A stretch of 8,427 nucleotides of DNA. Source: Clostridia bacterium. GTDB lineage: Bacteria; Bacillota; Clostridia; Oscillospirales; Ruminococcaceae. The notes under the pieces were generated by a model. That model ran no database searches. It saw only the letters and a list, made by a program, of their open reading frames with translations, and was not told the origin of the DNA. The translations under genes and the position numbers were made by a program. The stretch lies in contig QKDG01000041.1 in the NCBI GenBank assembly GCA_003246805.1, positions 1 to 8,427 on the forward strand, read 5' to 3'. Positions 1 through 5,549 of this stretch are shown in pieces (positions within the stretch are counted from its first letter, which is position 1; every line of letters begins with the position of its first letter).

Positions 1-5
1 TTTTG

Positions 6-40
6 TGCGAAGGGGTACGGGGGCGACCGCAAAGCCACCG
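6..40 (+). repeat. Dispersed 35-base GC-rich repeat, copy 1
   Basis: This is the first of four copies of a repeat that begins TGCGAAGGGGT and continues through GGGGGCGACCG to AAAGCC(A/C)CC. It sits 16 bases beyond the nth stop codon and is followed by an A-rich stretch resembling the one after copy 3. In this copy GGGGGC can pair with the distal GCCACC with one mismatch. There is no T-run on either side, so it does not look like a standard intrinsic terminator for nth, although its place at the gene end leaves 3'-end protection possible. Function unknown. Confidence 0.85.
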
Positions 41-56
41 AAAAAATAACTTTTAT

Positions 57-695
57 CTATTTTATATTTTTTAAAAATGTATCACACAAGCTATTCAAAC
101 AACACACCTGGCATAATTCTCCCCTTGCTTTGCAAACCTCACGCCCATGTTCTACTATACAGTGGCAGAATCTCGCTGAATTTTCTGGCGGGATTATTTT
201 TTTTAAGCCTTGCTCTACCTTAACAGGTTCTTTATTTTTCGTCAGCCCTAATCTATTTGAAATTCTTATACAATGTGTATCAGTGACAATTGCAGGCTTA
301 TTGAATATATCGCCCATTATCAGATTTGCAGTTTTTCGCCCTATTCCTGATAACGTGATAAGCTCCTCAATGGTTGACGGCAAAGCTGAATTAAAATTGG
401 TGATAAGCTGTGAGGACATTTCTATTATGCTTTTTGCTTTTGTTCTATAAAGGCCACAAGGCCTTATAATTTCTTCAAGCTCAATTATATCTGCCGTGGC
501 AAAGTCATCAAGCGATTTATATTTTTCAAAAAGCTCTTTTGTTACAATATTCACACGCTTATCAGTGCATTGTGCTGAAAGCCTGCCCGCTATAAGCAGC
601 TCATAGTCATTTGTATAATCAAGCGAGCAAACAGCATCTGGGTATTCTTCTATGAGGATTTTAGTTATTTGCATAGCTTTTTCCTTTTTAGTCAT
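57..695 (-). CDS. nth: Endonuclease III (DNA glycosylase/AP lyase)
   Basis: Base-excision repair enzyme that removes oxidised pyrimidines from DNA and nicks the abasic strand by beta-elimination. With the chosen start it has 212 residues, against 211 in E. coli Nth. The substrate-pocket segment LLIAGRLSAQCTD is at about 34-46. The helix-hairpin-helix LSGIGRKTAN holds the expected catalytic lysine at 121, and VTDTH supplies the catalytic aspartate at 139. The C-terminal [4Fe-4S] loop is intact, with Cys188-X6-Cys195-X2-Cys198-X5-Cys204. The frame is open from a GTG at 704, but ATG at 695 is preferred: AGGTG (702-706) lies 6 bases upstream and the length then matches the family. It appears monocistronic, with its own promoter at 726-754. 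No clear terminator is visible before the window edge; a repeat copy follows instead. Family assignment is very secure. Whether it is the only Nth in the genome cannot be seen. Confidence 0.97.
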   Translation of the reverse strand: MTKKEKAMQITKILIEEYPDAVCSLDYTNDYELLIAGRLSAQCTDKRVNIVTKELFEKYKSLDDFATADIIELEEIIRPCGLYRTKAKSIIEMSSQLITNFNSALPSTIEELITLSGIGRKTANLIMGDIFNKPAIVTDTHCIRISNRLGLTKNKEPVKVEQGLKKIIPPENSARFCHCIVEHGREVCKARGELCQVCCLNSLCDTFLKNIK

Positions 696-701
696 CTTCA
701 A

Positions 702-706
702 CACCT
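702..706 (-). promoter_or_regulatory. Ribosome binding site deciding the nth start
   Basis: AGGTG on the minus strand is followed by a 6-base spacer (TTGAAG) and ATG at 695. The in-frame GTG at 704 overlaps this site and has no comparable purine-rich site upstream, so ATG 695 is taken as the start. Confidence 0.7.
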
Positions 707-725
707 GCTTTCAAACTTTTTTAAA

Positions 726-754
726 AGTATAACATTAAAAATTTGCTATATCAA
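726..754 (-). promoter_or_regulatory. Sigma-A type promoter of nth
   Basis: On the minus strand TTGATA (749-754) is followed by 17 bases and TATACT (726-731), with TGT directly before the -10 box (extended -10). Both hexamers match 5 of 6 consensus positions. Transcription would begin near 719, giving a leader of about 24 bases before ATG 695, too short for a riboswitch. Confidence 0.75.
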
Positions 755-863
755 TATTTTTTTAATTCAATAGCGTGAAAAAACATATTATTTATTCTTA
801 TTTGCTCAGGGTTATAGCAAAAAGCCCCCGAAATATATTTCAATCAAATTAGTAAATTTTTTA

Positions 864-898
864 TGCGAAGGGGTATGGGGGCGACCGTAAAGCCACCG
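864..898 (+). repeat. Dispersed 35-base GC-rich repeat, copy 2
   Basis: This is the full core, with TATGG on the left and CCGTA on the right of GGGCGA. The other copies have CCGC where this one has CCGT. Its A/T pair in place of G/C keeps the short TRYGG/CCGYA stem pairable. Like copy 1 it ends GCCACCG, which puts one mismatch in the longer GGGGGC/GCCCCC stem. Confidence 0.85.
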
Positions 899-928
899 AA
901 ATATTTTTTAATCAAATTAGTATTTTTA

Positions 929-963
929 TGCGAAGGGGTGCGGGGGCGACCGCAAAGCCCCCG
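929..963 (+). repeat. Dispersed 35-base GC-rich repeat, copy 3
   Basis: This is the full core ending GCCCCCG. CGGGGGC (941-947) and GCCCCCG (957-963) form a perfect 7-bp stem with a 9-base loop. An alternative, mutually exclusive stem pairs TGCGG with CCGCA. It is followed by AAAATATAACTTT, similar to the flank of copy 1. Confidence 0.85.
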
Positions 964-1048
964 AAAATATAACTTTAAATTTGTAATCATAATTATAAAA
1001 TAGCTTTTTCATTTATCTGCACTAACAAGATATTAATAAAAATTTTTG

Positions 1049-1077
1049 TTGTTAATTTGTAATAATTATGGTATTAT
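1049..1077 (+). promoter_or_regulatory. Extended -10 promoter for the small peptide gene and ychF
   Basis: TTGTTA (1049-1054), a 17-base spacer and TATTAT (1072-1077), preceded by TGG at 1069-1071, form an extended -10 sigma-A promoter. The -10 box matches 5 of 6 consensus positions and the -35 box 4 of 6. Transcription would start near 1084, about 23 bases before ATG 1107. It probably serves both downstream genes, since no stronger promoter is seen before ychF. Confidence 0.65.
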
Positions 1078-1106
1078 TATATTATTATATTTGAAAGGAC
1101 AGAGCT

Positions 1107-1226
1107 ATGAAGATTTTCAGAAACATTATTTTTATATTATCAGGCGTATTATTGAGCTTTGGGATTATTTCACTATCTAAAACTAAATATTATAATGGTT
1201 CTTTTAAAATTAGCACAGCGGAATAA
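1107..1226 (+). CDS. Small putative membrane peptide (39 residues)
   Basis: I do not recognise this gene. The frame starts at ATG 1107, has GAAAGGA 8 bases upstream (1093-1099), and ends with TAA. The product begins with a basic patch (MKIFRN), then an uninterrupted hydrophobic stretch at about residues 7-22 (IIFILSGVLLSFGIIS), then a polar lysine- and tyrosine-bearing tail of about 16 residues. That looks like a single membrane-spanning peptide or a tail-less signal-anchor. It lies directly after a good promoter and 51 bases ahead of ychF in the same direction, so it may be the first gene of a two-gene transcript. It could instead be a chance frame within the ychF leader. Correctly spaced ribosome site, promoter and membrane-like composition all favour translation, but no homologue can be named. 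Confidence 0.5.
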   Translation: MKIFRNIIFILSGVLLSFGIISLSKTKYYNGSFKISTAE

Positions 1227-1261
1227 TCTGTTTATCTCTTGCACATATAATCTGCTCAAAT

Positions 1262-1268
1262 GAAAGGA
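1262..1268 (+). promoter_or_regulatory. Ribosome binding site deciding the ychF start
   Basis: GAAAGGA is followed by a 9-base spacer and ATG at 1278. The earlier in-frame ATG at 1260 overlaps this site and would add six residues absent from the family, so 1278 is taken as the start. Confidence 0.85.
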
Positions 1269-1277
1269 TTTTTTAGA

Positions 1278-2372
1278 ATGAAACTTGGTATGGTTGGTCT
1301 TCCTAATGTTGGAAAGAGTACACTTTTTAATGCTTTGACAAATGCTGGTGCTCAATCTGCGAACTACCCGTTCTGCACTATTGAGCCTAATGTTGGCATT
1401 GTTTCGGTTCCTGACGAAAGGCTTAATGAGCTTGCAAAAATGTATAACCCTGATAAATTTACACCTGCAACTCTTGAATTCGTCGATATTGCAGGGCTTG
1501 TTAAGGGCGCCTCAAAGGGAGAGGGGCTTGGTAATAAGTTCTTGGCAAATATCAGGGAGGTTGACGCTATTGTTCATGTTGTGCGTTGCTTTGAAGATAT
1601 TGATATAATTCATGTTGACGGTGAAATCAATCCTGCAAGGGATATTGAAACTATTAATCTTGAACTCGTTTTTTCTGACATTGAGATGCTCGACCGCAGA
1701 ATAGACAGAAGCAAGAAGCTTGCTAAGGGCGATAAAAAGTTTTTGGGTGAGGTTGAGTTTTTAGAAAGACTTAAATCACATCTTGAAGAAGGTAAGCCAG
1801 CAAGAAGCTTTGATTTTTCAGAAGACGAGCTTGATGCAATAAAAACTACTCCCCTTTTATCTAACAAGCCTGTAATTTACGCTGCGAACCTATGTGAAGA
1901 TGATTTTAAAAACAACATAGATAACAACAGGCATTATAAGACGGTTTGTGAAATAGCCAAAGAAGAAAATGCTGCTGTTCTGCCGATTTGTGCACAGATT
2001 GAAGCTGAAATCTCTGATATGGAGGATGAGGATAAGGAGATGTTCCTTTCTGAGCTCGGGCTTGAAATATCAGGGCTTAACAGAATTATTAAGGAAGGCT
2101 ATGCATTGTTGGGATTAATCTCATATCTGACTGCCGGTGTACAGGAAGTCAGGGCATGGACAATAACAAAAGGCACAAAAGCACCACAGGCAGCCGGTAA
2201 AATTCATACTGATTTTGAAAAAGGATTTATCAGAGCTGAAATTGTTGCATATAACGATTTAATGGCATGTGGCAGTATGGCTGCAGCCAAGGAAAAGGGC
2301 TTGGTAAGGCTTGAAGGCAAGGAATACGTAATGCAGGACGGCGATATTGTTCTTTTCAGATTCAACGTTTAA
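1278..2372 (+). CDS. ychF: Redox-regulated, ribosome-binding ATPase YchF (Obg-related)
   Basis: Conserved P-loop protein of the Obg family. Unlike its relatives it prefers ATP; it binds ribosomes and is linked to stress responses. It is cytoplasmic. The 364 residues match the 363 of E. coli YchF. The P-loop GLPNVGKS is at 7-14, the switch II segment DIAGLVKGAS at 70-79 is followed by the family signature KGEGLGNKFL, and the G4-type motif is NLCE at 204-207 in place of the GTPase NKxD, as expected for an ATP-preferring member. The C-terminal TGS-like domain (about 281-363) contains the hallmark HTDFEKGFIRAE. ATG 1278 is chosen from its ribosome site. It lies 51 bases after the small peptide gene and probably shares its promoter. 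Its likely terminator is the second hairpin at 2561-2586. No key residue is missing. Confidence 0.98.
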   Translation: MKLGMVGLPNVGKSTLFNALTNAGAQSANYPFCTIEPNVGIVSVPDERLNELAKMYNPDKFTPATLEFVDIAGLVKGASKGEGLGNKFLANIREVDAIVHVVRCFEDIDIIHVDGEINPARDIETINLELVFSDIEMLDRRIDRSKKLAKGDKKFLGEVEFLERLKSHLEEGKPARSFDFSEDELDAIKTTPLLSNKPVIYAANLCEDDFKNNIDNNRHYKTVCEIAKEENAAVLPICAQIEAEISDMEDEDKEMFLSELGLEISGLNRIIKEGYALLGLISYLTAGVQEVRAWTITKGTKAPQAAGKIHTDFEKGFIRAEIVAYNDLMACGSMAAAKEKGLVRLEGKEYVMQDGDIVLFRFNV

Positions 2373-2405
2373 AATGCTGATATGAGTAGGTTTTGTTTGC
2401 TTTTA

Positions 2406-2441
2406 AGTAAAAAATGAGGTGCTTAATAAAATCAGCACCTC
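2406..2441 (-). terminator. Intrinsic terminator of the leftward met operon
   Basis: GAGGTGCT (2416-2423) pairs perfectly with AGCACCTC (2434-2441) around a 10-base loop. Read on the minus strand the hairpin is followed directly by ATTTTTTACTT (2405-2415), a good U-tract. On the plus strand no T-run follows. It therefore acts most convincingly on the queH-to-lipoprotein transcript, about 150 bases beyond that operon's last stop codon. Confidence 0.65.
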
Positions 2442-2468
2442 AGAGTGTCGAAAAACTATGATTTTTGA

Positions 2469-2503
2469 TGCGAAGGGGTGTGGGGGCGACCGCAAAGCCC
2501 CCA
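2469..2503 (+). repeat. Dispersed 35-base GC-rich repeat, copy 4
   Basis: This copy lies between the convergent ychF and lipoprotein genes. It differs from copy 3 by GTG for GCG near the middle and by a final A in place of G. These changes keep pairing: TGTGGGGGC (2479-2487) and GCCCCCACA (2497-2505) form a perfect 9-bp stem with a 9-base loop, the longest of the four copies. It is not followed by a T-run. Confidence 0.85.
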
Positions 2504-2527
2504 CAAATACGTGTTTCAATTTATAAT

Positions 2528-2560
2528 ACAATTGTAGAAAAATGCTTTTTCTACAATTGT
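2528..2560. repeat. Perfect 15-bp inverted repeat with 3-base loop
   Basis: ACAATTGTAGAAAAA (2528-2542), TGC, then TTTTTCTACAATTGT (2546-2560) is a perfect inverted repeat. It adjoins the next hairpin at 2561 without a gap. There is no clear U-tract beyond it on either strand, so it is not a typical terminator by itself, although the internal A5/T5 makes the loop end weak. Confidence 0.85.
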
Positions 2561-2600
2561 GAGGTGCTGAATAAAATCAGCACCTCTTAATTTTTATTTG
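2561..2600 (+). terminator. Intrinsic terminator, probably of ychF
   Basis: GAGGTGCTGA (2561-2570) and TCAGCACCTC (2577-2586) form a perfect 10-bp stem with a 6-base loop, followed on the plus strand by TTAATTTTTATTT. On the minus strand no U-tract follows. Of its 26 bases, 25 match the hairpin at 2416-2441. It overlaps the end of the lipoprotein gene, whose stop is at 2594. It lies 188 bases beyond the ychF stop, so the ychF transcript would include the repeat copy. Confidence 0.55.
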
Positions 2601-3163
2601 CTGCCAAACACAATTGAAGTAACAATGTTTTTGTATATGTGGAAATAAATCCCTGATGAATCATTCCCGGCAATGATAAGTTCTTGAGTTGAAGTGGCGT
2701 TATTTATTTCTTGCTTATACGCATTCAACACCTGTTCTGATGAGCTTCCGATTTTAATATCCCTGTTTGTTGAACCTTTGAAATCAGCGGTTGCCCTGAT
2801 AGAATATACCTGCAATTCCTTTTGATTTTCAATAAAATTGAATTCCAGCCCCACTGATTTATAAGCCCAAATAATATGATTTGATTCAGTGGTGTGCGTA
2901 TCAGGCTCGCCGTATTTTGAAAGAATTTTTGTCGCTACTGTGCCTATTGTTATCTCGTCAACAGCTTCCGTCTTCAATAAATATTCGCCTATTTTTTTGT
3001 AATCACTATAAATGCTTGCAGTTTTATTTTCGGTATCCTGTTGTATAGCGACTTTACTGTCGACAAGGCTCATATCCTGTTCATTCAATTCCTCATCACA
3101 ACCATATAAGCACATGCTAAATATTATTAAAACTAATACTAAAACCATACGATTTTTTAACAA
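2594..3163 (-). CDS. Putative lipoprotein with two repeated BLIP/SmpA-like modules
   Basis: I do not recognise a named family. The product has 189 residues. A basic N-terminus (MLKNR), a hydrophobic core and the lipobox LYGC (19-22) indicate signal peptidase II cleavage and a lipid-anchored protein, with Cys22 as the modified residue. A charged linker (about 23-65) follows. Two similar modules then appear: 71-122 (ITIGTVATKILSKYGEP, then GLEFNF and VYSI) and 136-187 (IKIGSSSEQVLNAYK, then GIYFHIY and VTSIVFG). The pattern of an IG-start helix, then strands, resembles tandem SmpA/OmlA or beta-lactamase-inhibitor-like folds; that is inference from the pattern. The start is TTG 3163, because AAGGGGGAG lies 8 bases upstream; ATG 3148 has no ribosome site and would shorten the signal peptide. 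It follows metH by 28 bases and is the last gene of the operon. Its relation to methionine synthesis is unclear. Confidence 0.85.
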   Translation of the reverse strand: MLKNRMVLVLVLIIFSMCLYGCDEELNEQDMSLVDSKVAIQQDTENKTASIYSDYKKIGEYLLKTEAVDEITIGTVATKILSKYGEPDTHTTESNHIIWAYKSVGLEFNFIENQKELQVYSIRATADFKGSTNRDIKIGSSSEQVLNAYKQEINNATSTQELIIAGNDSSGIYFHIYKNIVTSIVFGSK

Positions 3164-3171
3164 GATATATA

Positions 3172-3180
3172 CTCCCCCTT
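3172..3180 (-). promoter_or_regulatory. Strong ribosome binding site deciding a TTG start
   Basis: AAGGGGGAG on the minus strand is followed by an 8-base spacer and TTG at 3163. It is the strongest site near this gene and lies in the gap after the metH stop codon at 3192, supporting independent initiation of the lipoprotein on the operon transcript. Confidence 0.75.
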
Positions 3181-3191
3181 AAAGTCAAATA

Positions 3192-5549
3192 TTATCCCAG
3201 AATTCTCTTTGCTATATCGACAGACTCTTTTGCATCCTTTGCATAAAAGTCTGCTCCAATTTTTAAGGAATATTCGGGAGTCAATACAGCACCCCCCACC
3301 ATTATTCTGCAATCCAGATTATTTTCTTTTATTAAAGCGATAGTATTCTCCATGCTCTTTAATGTTGTCGTCATAAGGGCACTTAAACCGACAAGCTTGC
3401 AGTCGTGCAGCTTTATTGCATCAACAACCGCCTGATATTCAACATCTCGTCCAAGGTCTATAACAGTATACCCGTAGTTTTCAAGCAATACCTTTACAAT
3501 GTTCTTGCCTATATCGTGAATGTCACCTTTTACTGTTGCAATAACAATTTTCCCTTTGGATACGGGCGCTTTGTTTTCCATCACAAGCTTTGATTTAATT
3601 ACGTCAAAGGCTGCCTGTGCAACAGTGGCAGACTGAATGAGCTGAGGAAGAAAAATTATTCCCTTTTCAAAGTCATTCCCCACCTTGTCAAGTGCCGGAA
3701 TAAGCATACTGTTTACAATTTCCATAGAATCAGTTGTTTCGAGCAAAGAAGCTATAATCTGCCTTCCCTCATTTTTCAAGCCCTTTTCTATGGCATAAAA
3801 TATATCAATATCTGTTTTTTCTGGTTTTTGGGGCTGGGCAGGTGCACTATTATTATATGCGTTAATGTATTCTGATGAATTTTTGTCGATATTTGTCAAT
3901 AGCTTGAATGCCCTTACAGCACCTGTCATTGCTTCAACATTAGGATTAATAATTGCAAGGTCAAGCCCGTATGTCATAGCCATTGTCAGAAAATTATGAT
4001 TTATAAGCTCTCTGTTCGGCAATCCGAATGAAATGTTTGACACACCGAGAACAGTTTTTACCCCAAGCTGTTCCTTGACCATTTTAAGCGCTTTTAAGGT
4101 TTCCATCACGCCTTCCTGTTCGGCTGAGGCGGTTAAGGTAAGGCAATCTATATAAATATCCTGTTTAGGAATGCCTAATCTTGTCGCACGTTCTGTGATA
4201 TTTTTTGCTATTTCAAAACGCTCCTCCGCTTTTTTGGGGATACCGTTTTTATCAAGCGTAAGCCCCACAACAGCCGCACCATATTTTTTAACAAGTGGCA
4301 AAACTGTTGACAATGATTCCTCCTCACCATTTACGGAATTAACAATAGGCTTGCCGTTATAAACACGCAAAGCAGCCTCGATAACCTCAGGAATTGTGGA
4401 GTCAATCTGCAATGGGGCATCAACTATCCCTTGCAATGCTTTGATACAAGAAACCATCATAGCTTTTTCGTCAATATCCGGAAGTCCGACATTAACATCA
4501 AGCAAATCAGCGCCTGCGTTGATTTGTTCAATTGCCTGATTTAAAATATAGCCAATGTTATTGTCTTTAAGTGCCTGCTTAAAAAGCTTTTTGCCAGTGG
4601 GATTAATTCGTTCGCCTATTATTCTTGGCTGATTTACAACAACAGTTTTTGTTGCACTGCAAACCGCTGATTCAACAACAGAATTATTGAAATTTGGGGA
4701 TTTCCCTTTCACTTTGTTTACCAGCTCTTTTATATACTCAGGTGTTGTTCCGCAGCAGCCACCCATTATACAAACACCATACTCCACAAAGCTGGAAAGT
4801 TCTTGTGCAAATTCCTCAGGTAAGACATCATATTTGTTTGTTACAGGGTCAGGCAGTCCTGCATTTGGCTTTACTACAAGCGGTAGATTTGTCCACTTCG
4901 AAAGCTCTTTGACAATTGGCTTTATCTGCTTTGGGCCAAGAGAGCAGTTTATACCGATAGCGTCAACGCCAAGCCCTGTCAATGTCATAGCCATTGCCGG
5001 AATGCTTACACCTGTAAAAGTACGCATGTTTTCCTCAAATGTCATGGTGCAGATAACAGGTAGCTTTGAATTCTCCTTTGCTGCAAGGACAGCCGCTTTT
5101 AGCTCGTATAAATCAGTCATGGTTTCAAAAACAATTAGGTCAGCATCTTGCCCGGCTACAATCTGCTCCTTGAAAATATCATAGGCGTCCTCAAATGCCA
5201 ATGTGCCAGTTGGCTCTAATAACTGGCCGATAGGACCTATATCAAGTGCAACAAGAGTATTTGTGCCTTGGCACGCATTTTTAGCATTTGCAACTGACTG
5301 CCTGATAACCTCATCAACAGAATATTTGCAATCTGACAGCTTGTATCTGTTTGCGCCAAAGGTGTTTGTATAAACGGCCATTGCTCCTGCTTCTATATAG
5401 CTTTTATGAATGCTTATGATTTCTTCAGGCTTTTCGATTGAAAGAACCTCAGGTATTTCACCAAGTTCAAGGCCTTTTGCCTGCAAAACAGTTCCCATTG
5501 CACCGTCTAAAATAAATAATTCGTTTTTTATTATATCTTTAATCTGCAC
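3192..5549 (-). CDS. metH: B12-dependent methionine synthase lacking the activation domain
   Basis: Transfers the methyl group of 5-methyltetrahydrofolate through cobalamin to homocysteine, making methionine in the cytoplasm. With the chosen start it has 785 residues, against about 1227 in E. coli MetH. Domain order: homocysteine/zinc domain (about 5-285), with ligands Cys202 (GINCSLGP) and Cys265-Cys266 (GGCCGT); pterin-binding domain (about 308-555), starting RIIGERINPTGKK; a proline/glutamine-rich linker (about 565-580); helical cap (about 580-665); and B12 domain (about 667-785) with KGDIHDIGKN, where His678 is the lower axial cobalt ligand, then GLSALMTT and VGGA. The fourth, S-adenosylmethionine-binding domain is absent; the gene just upstream supplies it. 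GTG 5549 is preferred over TTG 5585 because AGGAG lies 6 bases before it. The frame overlaps the upstream gene by 11 bases, suggesting translational coupling. No catalytic residue appears to be lost. Confidence 0.96.
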   Translation of the reverse strand: MQIKDIIKNELFILDGAMGTVLQAKGLELGEIPEVLSIEKPEEIISIHKSYIEAGAMAVYTNTFGANRYKLSDCKYSVDEVIRQSVANAKNACQGTNTLVALDIGPIGQLLEPTGTLAFEDAYDIFKEQIVAGQDADLIVFETMTDLYELKAAVLAAKENSKLPVICTMTFEENMRTFTGVSIPAMAMTLTGLGVDAIGINCSLGPKQIKPIVKELSKWTNLPLVVKPNAGLPDPVTNKYDVLPEEFAQELSSFVEYGVCIMGGCCGTTPEYIKELVNKVKGKSPNFNNSVVESAVCSATKTVVVNQPRIIGERINPTGKKLFKQALKDNNIGYILNQAIEQINAGADLLDVNVGLPDIDEKAMMVSCIKALQGIVDAPLQIDSTIPEVIEAALRVYNGKPIVNSVNGEEESLSTVLPLVKKYGAAVVGLTLDKNGIPKKAEERFEIAKNITERATRLGIPKQDIYIDCLTLTASAEQEGVMETLKALKMVKEQLGVKTVLGVSNISFGLPNRELINHNFLTMAMTYGLDLAIINPNVEAMTGAVRAFKLLTNIDKNSSEYINAYNNSAPAQPQKPEKTDIDIFYAIEKGLKNEGRQIIASLLETTDSMEIVNSMLIPALDKVGNDFEKGIIFLPQLIQSATVAQAAFDVIKSKLVMENKAPVSKGKIVIATVKGDIHDIGKNIVKVLLENYGYTVIDLGRDVEYQAVVDAIKLHDCKLVGLSALMTTTLKSMENTIALIKENNLDCRIMVGGAVLTPEYSLKIGADFYAKDAKESVDIAKRILG

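Larger units (their letters stand above)
821..963 (+). repeat. Tandem array of a 65-68 base unit (two units plus a terminal core)
   Basis: The core end AAAGCC(C/A)CCG recurs at 821-830, 889-898 and 954-963, so the period is 68 and then 65 bases. Not only the GC-rich core but also the AT-rich joint is repeated: ATCAAATTAGTA occurs at 843-854 and again at 911-922. The leftmost unit is cut: its AAAGCCCCCG is preceded by unrelated sequence instead of the GCGAAGGGG half. The array therefore reads as partial core, joint, full core (864-898), joint, full core (929-963). Because the joints are also repeated, this is tandem duplication and not a spacer-type array. Confidence 0.85.
696..1106. other. 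Intergenic region between divergent nth and the ychF unit
   Basis: This stretch has no convincing coding frame. From left to right it holds the nth ribosome site and promoter (702-754), a plain AT-rich segment (755-820), the tandem repeat block with two full GC-rich repeat copies (821-963), an AT-rich segment with nothing recognisable (964-1048), and the rightward extended -10 promoter (1049-1077). The GC-rich repeat cores contrast sharply with the surrounding AT-rich DNA. Confidence 0.8.

Noticed and set aside
130..450. 106-codon open frame on the plus strand
   Set aside because: It lies antisense within nth, whose catalytic and iron-sulfur motifs prove the minus-strand frame.
821..963. Possible CRISPR-like array
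   Set aside because: Only two full cores are present, and the intervening segments are themselves repeats of one another, so there are no unique spacers; no cas genes are nearby.
864..963. G-quadruplex potential of the G-rich cores
   Set aside because: Each core has only two G-runs of four or five on one strand, and the matching C-run follows on the same strand, so a hairpin is the simpler structure.
1246..1251. TATAAT just before ychF as a separate promoter
   Set aside because: No acceptable -35 box lies 15-19 bases upstream and no TG extension is present; the promoter at 1049-1077 is better.
4687..5184. 165-codon open frame on the plus strand
   Set aside because: It is antisense to the well-conserved homocysteine domain of metH, has no ribosome site and shows no recognisable protein pattern.
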